NCBI GenBank assembly: GCA_051453625.1
Contig: JBOZIK010000001.1
Location: forward strand, 54,312,893 to 54,340,224
Direction: 5' to 3'
Length of the DNA: 27,332 nucleotides
From: Welwitschia mirabilis
Lineage: Eukaryota; Gnetophyta; Gnetopsida; Welwitschiales
The notes below the pieces were generated by a model. That model worked only from the letters and a program-made list of their open reading frames with translations, was not told the origin of the DNA and ran no database searches. Positions 9,934 through 19,357 of this stretch are shown piece after piece. Position numbers and translations under genes: made by a program. How positions within the stretch are numbered: the stretch's first letter is position 1; each line of letters begins with the position of its first letter.

Positions 9934-10905
9934 TGTAGTGTGTACTTATGAAAGTTTTTACATTCAAAGAGATCCTATCATTTATAACCAAAATAGATAT
10001 CTTACACAATACATCATACTAGTATAATTAGGAGTAAACCCAAAATGTCATATCTCGTTGAAGTCTATGAGATAAGACTTAGGTTGCTTTTGAAAAATAA
10101 TACTAAAAACCAGAAATAAATAATAATGCAAGTAAATAAAGATACAATGCAAAATGCAAGATGCAATCTAAACTAACATCCAATGCAAAAATAACTCTAA
10201 CTCTACTTACTTTTAGCCTTAACAAAGGCTGCCTTTAATGATCTATATCACCCAAAAAATTATCACCAGATCCAAAGTAATCATAAACCATAAGAATAAT
10301 TAGAAAACCTAAGATGCAAACATGAAAAGAAAACCAAATTTTATATTAAAAGAGTAACAAAATTTGGATTATAAAATAGCCAGGTCTTAATGGAGGATAC
10401 ACAACACATGCATGTCTTTCTGTAACACACGTAAATGAATCTACCATCCTTCGACCTCTTATCACGAGAATGTTTGAGGCAATGAAGATGAAAAGGAAGT
10501 TAAAGGAGGGTTTATTTATAATAACTCACAATAGAAAAGAACCAACGGTAGGTGTGGATAACAGTACATTATAAAATATTCTCAACATGATGACTCTATA
10601 GTCCACATTAGTAGTCGTCATCCTGCCTGTCGTGGGGATGACAGAGGAAACAATGATTTTCTTTGATTATTTCTTTGAAGAGAACTTAGCATTTTTGTCA
10701 TGAATCCTTCTTCAAAGTTCTATGCATCAGAAATTGCATTTAATACATCAAATTGGGATAAAAATCACCCTTTTCTGAGATTTCCTCTTGTATCTCCAAA
10801 ATCCTCAAAATTGCACATAAATTTGTATAAAAGTCCTATAGAACAACTCATAAAACCCCATTAAATAACCATACATTGATAGTGCAATACACTTTATCTT
10901 ACAAA
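9934..10905 (-). mobile_element. Gypsy 5' LTR
   Basis: On the minus strand the LTR ends ...CACACTACA at 9934, followed by the primer-binding site. A TATA-like TTATAAATAAA lies at 10521-10511, which would start transcripts near 10485 and make 9934-10485 the R-U5 part. U3 holds a hairpin motif (10617-10642). The upstream end is not fixed; 10905 is an estimate based on a CTTACA on the plus strand near there. No second LTR was found in the window. Confidence 0.6.
10511..10521 (-). promoter_or_regulatory. TATA box of the gypsy LTR
   Basis: Minus-strand TTATAAATAAA in a GC-richer surround (followed by CCCTCC), placed about 580 bases before the LTR end. This is a position-based inference. Confidence 0.5.
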
Positions 10906-11099
10906 TTTGGTCTATCCTAAAGAATTCAGTCAACCCCTTCAAGGATATGAAACTTGTTAGGTTTAGGTAAGGCTTGTGACAAACATTTGTTGCTTTTAAT
11001 CTATAAAGATTAATATTTTCTATAAAGAATACAACATGTTTTGCTAAAACAGAAACTATTAGTTTAACATCAACTTGGTAAATTATAACTCAACAAAGG

Positions 11100-11720
11100 G
11101 ACCCCCCCCCCATATTAACCCATGCCATACTAAGACAAGTTCTAATCTTCTACTATTAATTCTACTTAGAATTTAGCTGAGGCTTGCATGTCTAATTAAA
11201 GATTAGTAATATCTAAGTTGAAGCTAGTTTTCACTAGAATAATTCCTAAGGATCTCTAGATTACCAAGCCCTATGCTTTTACTATATTTATTTTAGAAAG
11301 AAGTAAAGGAATTTTATGTTTCTTTACTGAATGAATAATTTCATATGTTGAAAGAATTTGGTCTTAAATGTACTTGGATCAGATGATGCCAACATGGACC
11401 TTGAAGATCACCTTGGTTAGCAGTAGGGCAATATGGCCTACCATTATTTTAGTAAAAATTTTTTATAGCACATTGGATATTCCCATAGTTTTATAATCCT
11501 TTGGTCTACTTGCATCTCATTTTATGGGATAAAAACTACTTGTCTCCTATTCATCTCAACTAAGATGCATTTGGTTTTAAAGATCTCTTGCATGACATTG
11601 TGTAAGTTATCCCTATGAGAAAGAAACATGCCTTGAATAATTTTATTAGCCATCCATCCAATCCTAGGGCTCTATTATTTTCTATCTTTGAATTGTGATC
11701 TGCACTTCTTCTCTGCTTAT
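11100..11720 (-). pseudogene. LINE reverse transcriptase, N-terminal half
   Basis: Minus-strand translation gives RALGLDGWLIKLFKACFFLIG (the family's KAPGLDGFP-FFK, about 11610-11680), a block with KTKGL-NYGNIQCAIKNF in the place of 'YRPISLCNVIYKI', then ILSTYEIIHSVKKHKIPLL (the 'I...E..H..K' helix, about 11310-11370) and SKINIVKA in place of the catalytic LKLDIEKAYD motif. The catalytic Asp of that motif reads Asn, one G-to-A change away. Frameshifts and stops are frequent. Confidence 0.65.
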
Positions 11721-12289
11721 CGGCTTATTTAGACTTATATTATCTTATTTAAAATTCTCTTTTCTAATTGAATAAGCTTAAGGATGATATATTATCATTC
11801 CCAAATGTTTTTAATATATGACTATAGTTTTGCACTGATTTCCTCTCCATCTTCAAGCACTTTGTCTCTAGTCATAAGCTTCTTGATTTTATTATTTATT
11901 CTATGTTGATTAACTTGGTGAAAAAGAATTTAATGTGTTTCTCCCCTTCTTGAAGCCATTTGATTTGGGATATTTTCATCCAATAATGTTCTTTGTCTGA
12001 AGTTATTTCTTGTAATTCTTAGAAGCATCTATATTCTTTATCCCTGAGACTTTCTTAGCCTCCCCTAAGTTCTTGTGCTTTTTGAATCCCCTATAACTCT
12101 TTCTCTAGCTCTTTCTTAAATTCATATCTATCTCTGTCTTTATGTCTCCAACCTTAAGAGGGACTTTTGAGAGTGTTTAACCCCCAGTATAGGAATGTAC
12201 TTAATAGGATACTATCATATTGATCTTAGATCTTTTCTACCATACTTGTCATTTTCTTCCTTATGATTTAATATCTCTCCATCCTGAAG

Positions 12290-13450
12290 GGGGATCCTGA
12301 GGATATTATCATCCCAATTCTGAATTCAATTGGCCTCTAGTGTGAAGTCATTCTATTTAGACCCCTAGCCTTAATTCTTATTTTGATTATTTTCTTTTCC
12401 ATCAAAATCTTGTTAATTCTAAACATTTTTTGGTTACCTATAGTCCTTTTGTTGGATCACATAAATTTACATCTTATTACTAAGATGTCCAAAAGATTTC
12501 TTTTCACTATGAAGTCCTTAAGAATCTTAGCTCCCTTACTGTTCTAGTTTTTTCCCTCTATTTATTTTACCATCTATCGAAGCACTGGTTAAAATCCCCT
12601 GTGACTATCNNNNNNNNNNNNNNNNNNNNNNNNNNNNNNNNNNNNNNNNNNNNNNNNNNNNNNNNNNNNNNNNNNNNNNNNNNNNNNNNNNNNNNNNNNN
12701 NNNNNNNNNNNNNNNNNNNNNNNNNNNNNNNNNNNNNNNNNNNNNNNNNNNNNNNNNNNNNNNNNNNNNNNNNNNNNNNNNNNNNNNNNNNNNNNNNNNN
12801 NNNNNNNNNNNNNNNNNNNNNNNNNNNNNNNNNNNNNNNNNNNNNNNNNNNNNNNNNNNNNNNNNNNNNNNNNNNNNNNNNNNNNNNNNNNNNNNNNNNN
12901 NNNNNNNNNNNNNNNNNNNNNNNNNNNNNNNNNNNNNNNNNNNNNNNNNNNNNNNNNNNNNNNNNNNNNNNNNNNNNNNNNNNNNNNNNNNNNNNNNNNN
13001 NNNNNNNNNNNNNNNNNNNNNNNNNNNNNNNNNNNNNNNNNNNNNNNNNNNNNNNNNNNNNNNNNNNNNNNNNNNNNNNNNNNNNNNNTCCATTTTTCTT
13101 TATTCTAAATTAAATTTAGCAATCTATTTAGCATTAAAGCTTTTTCTATATTATTTTATGGGTTGTAAATGTTTATCATAATTTAGTCTTTCTCTTTAAG
13201 GTATATTATTAAATGATGTCTACTTCTATGAATTAATTCTGCTTTCTTTTTTATCAAGATCATAATACCCCCTGAATTTTCTTGTGTTACCATGATGAAT
13301 TTATTCTAATGCTACCAAAAATATTTAATCTTATGTTATTATATGTTTTTATCTCTTGTATACAAATCACATTTATATTATATTTGTTAAGAAAATTCCT
13401 TAAGGTCTTTTTTCGTAGGGAGGATCCTAAACCCCTACAATTCCAAGTGA
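12290..13450 (-). pseudogene. LINE AP-like endonuclease, with gap
   Basis: The minus strand opens with NCRGLGSSLRKKTL (about 13405-13445), the WNCRGLG-type start of the plant LINE endonuclease, followed by IQE, the metal-binding Glu, near 13370. After the N gap comes a GDFNQ-like motif (12580-12600), the conserved Gly-Asp-Phe-Asn of the family, then GAKILKDFIVKRNLLDI and SNKRTIGNQKMFRINKIL (the 'TWSN...RLDR' block, about 12400-12470). The domain nicks target DNA to prime insertion. Stops make it inactive. Confidence 0.7.
12610..13088. other. Assembly gap, 479 N
   Basis: A run of N inside the LINE endonuclease. Open frames that span it are artefacts of unknown bases. Confidence 0.95.
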
Positions 13451-13759
13451 TTGACTCCATTAGATTTGTTTACACTCCTTATTGGATGCTCCTTGATCTT
13501 TTTTTAATATATCCTCAATTGTTTCTTGGGAACTATTTTCCACATTTTCTGCTACTTTCCTATCTCTTAGCACTCTGTTACTAGACCTTCCTTTCATGTG
13601 AGTTTTAGCACTACTTGTCTTCTCTTTATTTATTTATTTCTTAGTTTGGAAAAGTTCTTTCTCCTTTTCCATTAGTATTGAAATGGATTATTATTATGAT
13701 TTCCTTTATCTTTCCTTTCTTTAGGATATACCATTTTGTTCTTAACTGTTTTCTCTCTT

Positions 13760-14548
13760 TTTAATTTCTACAACATTTACTTTGGTTATGCCCTCATTTT
13801 CCATAGAATGAGCAAGCTTCTTTCTTCATTTTTTCAATCTATATTTACCTCTTTCTACATTCTTCCCTATAATGTTCTTTTTCTACATAATGTGTGCATT
13901 TCTTTTTAACCTAATACATCTCTTTGGCATGTGTTTAGTCTTCACATGTCCTGCATGTTATGGGGAGATTCTTGTAAGTTACTTCTAGGTTGTATATTCC
14001 CCATTTTAGTCTGAATCCAATAGATTAAATCTTCTTCGTTTCTTCAAGATTGATCCAAATACAAAATCTCTCACTAGAATAAGCTAATTTGTTTGATAGT
14101 TATTCTATCTAACTTAATTAATTCTCCAAATTGTAATGCAATTCTTTTTAAGAGATCATCATCCTAGAACTTAAGGAGAAATTTGTGAATTTAAATTCAT
14201 ATTGGTAATTTTTGAAATAGCTATAAGTTTGCTTGTTCTTCTGATGTCCATTTAGCTAAAGCTAAACCTCTTATTCTAAAGAACATGGGCCTCTAATGAT
14301 TACCTCATCTCTATCTTACTCGTTATCAGACTAAAAGAAAACCAGATCTTCTGACATGACAATAAGCTAAATTTTGCTAATCCCTGTCCATTTGGTGGCT
14401 ACCCATTTTCTTATAAGGTCCAACCTAGGCCTAGGACTAGATGAAATGAACTTATCTATTGTAATATTTTCTCTATCTCAGAACATGTATTTTCATCTAT
14501 GTCCAAGATGAAGGTGTTCCCTTCTTTGGAGAACTGCATCTTCTCCAT
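13760..14548 (-). pseudogene. LINE ORF1, DUF4283-type RNA-binding protein
   Basis: The minus-strand ATG at 14548 reads MEKMQFSKEGNTFILDIDEN. The next part includes VRKWVATKWTGISKI, SEDLVFF-SDNE-DRDEVI and IRGPCSLE, which match the DUF4283 domain of plant LINE ORF1 (RKW....GI..V, F.F....D...V...GPW). RFCIWINLEETKKI (about 14040-14080) corresponds to the 'VWI.L' core that precedes the zinc knuckles. Three knuckle remnants follow: CRTCED-THAKEMY (13917-13955), CTHYVEKEHYREEC (13859-13900) and CSFYGK-GHNQSKC (13769-13812). In the last two the second Cys is Tyr, and in the first the last Cys is Met. It would have bound element RNA; it is now dead. Confidence 0.7.
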
Positions 14549-14560
14549 TTTAATAGGCTA

Positions 14561-14879
14561 GCACCCTACCCTAAAATATTACTTTGAATCAACTTAAAGC
14601 AAAAATGATGATCTTGACTTACCTGCGAAGAATGCCTGAAGCCTTGTCAAAACTACCCCCCTCTCCACCATAGCTCCCCTAGACCAAAACTACTCCTACC
14701 AATCATGATACTGATCAGACTCCCTAAATTTTATCTCTTTTATTTGATTCAAATTTTATAATACAAAATCAAATTGCATCTCTTCTCCATAAAAAATAAA
14801 ATAAAATAAAATAAAATTTGAAGCACTTTTGAATCTTTATAAGATGATTTTTAAAAGAACACTCAATCATGCATCGGAA
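14561..14879. other. Junction between two opposed LINEs
   Basis: Contains the 5' untranslated part of the minus-strand LINE and a short AAAATA tandem run (14792-14816). Nothing else is recognised. Confidence 0.4.
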
Positions 14880-16545
14880 TTTGTATTAGACAAGGAATGG
14901 TGTATTAACATGTTTGTTATGCTATTTAAGAAAAGAAATAAATAAAATTTTTATTTAAAACTTCTAGGAAAGCGATGGAAGAAAAGATTAGTGTATGATT
15001 TAAGGAAAATAAACTTCATGCAATTTCTTAAGCAAGTTTTTTACAATATCATTGTAAACTAGGTCATCTAAAAATGAAAGTAAAGGTTATAACAAAAAAG
15101 AAATTCATGTTGTGGATTTATTTGAAGCGTATGATTCAATCATCATAAATAAGATTTGGCAGTGATTACAAAATATTAGAACTTTGAGAACGTTATTATC
15201 TGTAATTTGCAACTTGTGTAAAGAGGTATGTATCTAGCTCATAAATAATGTGTCTCAAGAAACATGATTTTTCATAGTTTTATTAGGGTTTGGCAAGGTT
15301 ACCCTCTCTTTTTTATACTTTTTGGAATTTTTATTAAGCAATTAGAGGCTTGGATAAATGAAATCTCCCCTTGTCATTCTATATGAGTAGGGAACCATCA
15401 TATGAATGTGCTCCTCTTCATGAATGGTGTTGTATTATTTTCTAAAACAAAGTAAGGTTTTTAACAAATGTAGAATTTGCCATTAATCTAACATGAAGAT
15501 TAAAGTTTAAAAGACTATTAGGTAATATTTATGGCATGCATTAAACTAATTTTTATTTTTAAATAAGAAATAAACAAGTTGAAATAATCGCTCTTAGAAA
15601 TAATTAGGACTAGAAGCCTCTAATAATTATAGATGAAATAAATGCATCACTTAAAAGGTCATTGAAGGTAGGGAAACCTTATTTGCCTGAACTCGAAATG
15701 AGGAAAAGAGGCAACTTTGTATTGGAATGTTTGTATATAATTTTTTCACACTATATTCAACTCGGATTTTTTATATGGTGGTATTGTTTGGGGTCCTAAA
15801 TTAACAGACAAATAATAAAAATAAAAGAGAGTTCAAAATATTTCTTGTAGGAATAATTTAAACACTAAACACAATTTGATATTATTTGTCTCAAGGCTAA
15901 ATTTATTTGTTAGTTCATAGCTTATGTTCATAACCTCCTAAACTTTCATGAATTTTCTAAACTGATGTTCCACGACTCACAAAAATGTTGGTTTTATTAG
16001 AGAGATTTTGGATTAAAAATGGAACATTTAAGAACAATTTTTTTATTGTGTTCCTAACCAATTTTAAACAATTATAAACAAAAACACTTCAAATGATGTG
16101 GAAAGGCACAATAGAAAAGAAGCAATTTGATTTAAATAATATTAAAAGAGGTTGTAAACGAAGCTTATTTAATGCTACTATTCCCCTTCATGTATGAATT
16201 GAGATTAGTAGAATAAGAATGAGATTTCATTACTTCAAGAATGAAGCAAGTAGATAATTTTAAGTCCCTTGAGAAGAGCAAACATGTCAACTTTGTGACT
16301 AGAATGTTGTTGGAAATGAATATCCATGCTTTTTTTAAATAGCCTCCAACAAACAACATAAAAAAACAAATGGAACGTTAAAGTTCATAATTTAGTTGAA
16401 TTATTTCAAGTTTTACCAAAAACTTGAATAACTTTATCAAAGACATCTTTCAAGCTTAGACCATGTATATTTTTGTGGATGTGATAAAAAAGATTTAGTT
16501 TTAGTTTGGGGGGGGAATCCATTTGATAGACTCCACACTTATATT
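14880..16545 (+). mobile_element. Second LINE type, plus strand, RT to C-terminus
   Basis: Plus-strand translations give VVDLFEAYDSIINKIWQ (15110-15160), in the place of the RT motif 'VDFKKAFDTV...LW', then VWQGYPLFFILFGIFIKQLE (15287-15346), matching 'VKQGCPLSPTLFGIYIDKLE', then VLLFMNGVVLFSK (15402-15442), where the catalytic 'LLYADDVVLF' has lost both Asp. Further on are GVLN-QTNNKNKRELKIFLVG (about 15790-15855) and, near the end, ISRIRMRFHYFKNEASR plus EEQTCQLCD-NVVGNEY (16203-16320), resembling the C-terminal 'CKLC..VEDEYHFL' block. The family differs from the L1-like LINEs in the window; it is nearer RTE/other RT LINEs by memory. Many stops and frameshifts. Confidence 0.6.
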
Positions 16546-16721
16546 AGTAATGTTTTTGTATCGATATTTTACTTTAAAACTTATATAAAAATGACTTTCA
16601 ATGATGACTCAAGGTTGTTGGAAAAACTACCATTTCCATAGGACATGTCATGAATTATATAACACTAAATGAGACTCTTACTTTTACATTGGTCTATTAT
16701 AGCCATTATTAATTTGGGCAT

Positions 16722-16880
16722 TAGGGGTTGGGTTGTTTAGTCTAATTGAAACTATTCGCCAAATGTGTGGCTTGTCTCTCATTCAAGAGGTCGTGCGTTC
16801 AACCTTTTGGATGCCATGTTTCACATAGTATGAGGCTTTACATCTAATTAAGTCATATGTTTAGGTAAACACAATAGCTA
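16722..16880 (+). mobile_element. Possible tRNA-derived SINE
   Basis: The stretch begins GGGGTTGGGTTGTTTAGTC, with TTTAGTCTAATTGA where an A box would be (16737-16750), and has GTGCGTTCAACCTTT (16794-16808), close to the pol III B box GGTTCRANNCC. The spacing of about 45-50 bases is slightly longer than usual in a tRNA. It follows the 3' end of a LINE. No poly(A)/T tail or target duplication was identified, so a decayed tRNA-like sequence cannot be excluded. Confidence 0.4.
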
Positions 16881-17138
16881 TACTTCTTAGAGGAGGTACA
16901 ATCACTTAGAGTTTTGAATTTATTATTACCTAATTAAAACTATTGGTGATCACAGAGATATCACCCATAAATGTTGGAATTTAAACTTTCAACTTCAAAA
17001 CCTTGGTTAAATAAACAAGAATTTATTTTTTTAATATTTCCTTAAAGTACATATGGTTTTTTTCACATAAGAGTCATGTCCTTCTGACGTGCCACAGCAG
17101 CTTATATTCTTTAATATTTTATTAACAATATTTGTTAT

Positions 17139-17369
17139 TTGCAACAAAATTTTTTAATAGGATATTCCTGTGACGCTTCTACTTTCATAAATAAAAAAAA
17201 CAGGAGACTGAAGGAGAATTTTCAAAGATTAAATATGGAATGCTTCCAAGAAGTCAGCTTTCCAGCTTATGGCAGCAACTCATCCAGTGCATATGAGATT
17301 AAAACAAATACATTTGTTAAATCTTTGTTAGATTCTGTTGGACTTTCTTCATCCTGCATCTGTCCATAG
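17139..17369 (+). other. Open frame upstream of the bHLH gene
   Basis: A frame without ATG at its start (ATG occurs inside at 17235) reads SFPAYGSNSSSAYEIKTN and FVKSLLDSVGLSSSCICP before a stop at 17367. Base composition is closer to the bHLH exons than to flanking DNA, and a TTTTAATAG or AAAACAG acceptor-like site precedes it (17160, 17202). It could be leader sequence, a missed upstream exon or the relic of an N-terminal region. I do not recognise a domain. Confidence 0.25.
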
Positions 17370-17439
17370 CAAAAATCTCCTATTTTCTTCTCCGTTTGTT
17401 TACATATTAAAAGGCATTCTGCATTATCTCCGACAATTA

Positions 17440-17445
17440 ATGTGA
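17440..17445 (+). promoter_or_regulatory. AUG-stop minimal upstream ORF
   Basis: ATGTGA, a start codon followed immediately by a stop, 62 bases before the main ATG. It is in the leader only if transcription starts upstream of 17440, which the TATA-like site at 17404 makes borderline. Confidence 0.3.
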
Positions 17446-17507
17446 ACGCATTTCTGAGGGATCTTACCGTAAGATCTTAAGCCGGTAGATTTTCAGAATC
17501 CAAGATC

Positions 17508-19357
17508 ATGGAGCAGATTTGGAATGATTCATTGGATGAAATGCTTCAGTTTTCCAGAAAGGGCATGGTAACAATTCCAAACGCCCATCATCCGCAGCTG
17601 CAAGTATTTTCATCACCTGCAAATGTCCTTCCTCCTTTTGCTGGGTTGAATGATCTTCAGCAGCAGCAAATGGGCATTCAAAGAAGAGTTGGGCAGCATA
17701 TTTCAGCTGGATTTATGAATGCCAATGGAAATCAAGGGGACAGACCTCCATTGCCAACGCTACCTCAGAATCACATCAGAAAAACTCCTCACAGAAACCC
17801 AACCCAAAGAGAGATCCATATTCTTTCTGAAAGGCAAAGGAGAGAAGAAATGAATGAGAAGTTTGCCATTTTGAGGTCTATCTTGCCAAAACTTAATAAG
17901 GTATGCGGGTTTGCAAATTAAAACCTAAATTTTTCCTTTTTCCTGGATTTCTGAAGCTTTCTGAAATACTCTTTTTACGCGTATAAACGGGTAGTCCGAT
18001 TGCATTTTCTGAATCCTGCTTTTAGCACGATTCAGTTTGAAGCATTCTCAAAATCACTTATTTCAGGTAATCTGCCAGAATCTTAAAATACTTAATTTGT
18101 AATTTCTGTGTGGACTGTTATGATATGAACTACGTTTAATAAATATATAAAATAAATAAGAAATTATTAGACTTGTTATTCCTTAAGTTTGATTTTACAA
18201 TATGTCTTTCAACAAAAAGAGGGAAAAAAAAACCCTTAGAAATGTAAGTTAAGTTCTGCCCTCTTTCAAATCTAATATTATTGTCAAATTTTCCTTCATA
18301 TTTCTAGTCTTCATAAAATCCTTGTCTGTCTTACTGCCATTATGTTACAAAGCCAATAAAACAAAATTTATTTGGTTTAAATAATTTGTTAACATAGTTT
18401 AATTTATAAGACATATTTTTTTGATTATTTTTTTTAATGTTGGTGATGGTGGGGACGAACATAACCCCACAGTCTCAGATCAGTGCTTCTATACAGTGTT
18501 AAGATTTCTTACTCAAACAATCTATTAACAAAGTTATACTATATTTTAAAAATCATCTTTAATCTTTATGGTGATGGACACAAAGATAGCCCCACACACT
18601 TACACCAGTACTTCTGTGCAATGCTGAAAACTGATTTATATATATATTTGTTTTCCTAAATTCTCATGCATGCTACTTTGCTTTCATTCAATTATGCAAA
18701 TAAATTGTTGTTATTCATAGCTTCTTGTTAGTTCTCACAAGAAGTTGTGTATTATCAGAAGGACAAAGCTTCCGTAGTCTCACACACAATAAAGCATTTA
18801 GCAGAGCTGGAAGAGAAAGTAAGGCATCTTCGCTCCTGCTGCAAAAACAAGAGACAAACCAAAACTGAGTGTGCTTCTTCAAGTAATACCCCCAAACTGG
18901 GCAAGCATTCCACACGTACAGGCCCACAGGTAACCCAATTCCACTACTTAAATTCAAAATAGAAAACAATTATAAACTATAATACAGTCACTCATTGGCA
19001 TTTCTATTCAGTTACAGGGTGGTGGAGAAGTTGAATTTCAAGACATGGGCTCCTGCGTTCTGATAAAGATGGATTGTCGTTGGAATCCAACGCTGTTGCT
19101 GAAGACATGCAAAGCCCTGCAAGATTCTGAAGCCAACATTCTGCAGTGTTTTCTTTCAAAGCATGGAACCAATGCCATCTATATCTTAACCGTTGAGGTA
19201 TTCTGTTACGATCCTTATACCATACATTTTTTCCTGTCTTTTTCCTTTCTGTGCTTCATATTAATTTGATTCTGCTATTGCCCATCAGTTGGACAGAACC
19301 ATTTCCAACAGAATGGAAAAGCTTATGGCTTGTTTACAAGCAGCAGTAGCTTCTTAA
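17508..19357 (+). CDS. bHLH transcription factor with ACT-like domain (subgroup IIIf-like)
   Basis: Four exons: 17508-17900, 18759-18929, 19012-19197 and 19289-19357, all introns GT-AG and phase 0, giving 272 residues. Residues 1-100 are Gln/Pro/Asn-rich without a known domain. The basic region is HILSERQRREEMNEKFAILR (104-123); His104, Glu108 and Arg112 have the spacing of G-box-binding bHLHs. An intron interrupts the loop after PKLNK (131), and helix 2 begins KDKASVVSHTIKHLAELEEKV (132-152). Residues about 194-272 form a beta-alpha-beta-beta-alpha pattern (VEFQDMGSCVLIKMDC, LLLKTCKALQDSEANILQC, AIYILTVE, MEKLMACLQAAV) fitting the ACT-like dimerisation domain. TT8/GL3-type proteins are about 600 residues with an N-terminal MYB-interacting region; none is seen here, so the gene is short or upstream exons lie elsewhere. 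Nuclear DNA-binding is expected; the regulated pathway is unknown. Exon 3 might begin at 19018 instead. Confidence 0.85.
18379..18640. repeat. Tandem duplication in bHLH intron 1, period about 137 bp
   Basis: AATAATTTGTTAACATAGTTTA (18379) pairs with AACAATCTATTAACAAAG (18516). GGTGATGGTGGGGACGAAC (18445) pairs with GGTGATGGACACAAAGA (18572), each followed by CCCCACA, then CAGTGCTTCTATACAGTG (18481) pairs with CAGTACTTCTGTGCAATG (18605). The copies have diverged by roughly a quarter. They include a GGTGATGG...CCCCACA...CAGTRCTTCT segment that may be a dispersed repeat. Confidence 0.7.

Larger units (their letters stand above)
6884..10905 (-). mobile_element. Ty3/gypsy (Athila/Tat-like) element, 5' half
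   Basis: Read on the minus strand the order is LTR (about 10905-9934), primer-binding site (9927-9911), leader (9910-9253), gag (9252-8130), linker with TRSG motif (about 8024-7770) and protease (about 7640-7250), ending near 6884. The gag-linker-protease arrangement and the primer-binding site type are those of plant Athila/Tat-lineage elements. Reverse transcriptase, RNase H, integrase and the 3' LTR are absent, so the element is a 5' remnant. Gag and protease carry frameshifts and stops, and it cannot be autonomous. Confidence 0.8.
11100..14560 (-). mobile_element. L1-like LINE, minus strand, 3'-truncated
   Basis: On the minus strand the order is ORF1 (14548-13760), endonuclease (13450-12290, with a 479-N gap) and reverse transcriptase (about 11720-11100). 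This is the usual order of plant L1 LINEs. The copy ends near a run of ten C (11102-11111) before the catalytic YADD region, RNase H-like tail and poly(A). All frames carry stops, so it is a dead copy. Confidence 0.75.
17085..17507 (+). promoter_or_regulatory. Promoter and leader of the bHLH gene
   Basis: TGACGTGCC at 17085-17093 contains an ACGT core of the kind bound by bZIP proteins. ATATTAAAA at 17404-17412 is the best TATA-like match and would place the transcript start near 17435, giving a leader of about 70 bases. An AUG directly followed by UGA lies at 17440-17445. The stop at 17478-17480, in frame with the ATG at 17508, supports 17508 as the start if the leader is unspliced. A spliced leader using TTTTCAG at 17490-17496 is also possible. 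Confidence 0.45.

Noticed and set aside
12601-13113. Long open frames across the 479-N run on both strands
   Set aside because: They consist of unknown bases and carry no information.
18715-18969. 84-codon minus-strand frame over bHLH exon 2
   Set aside because: It is antisense to a well supported exon and has no family features.
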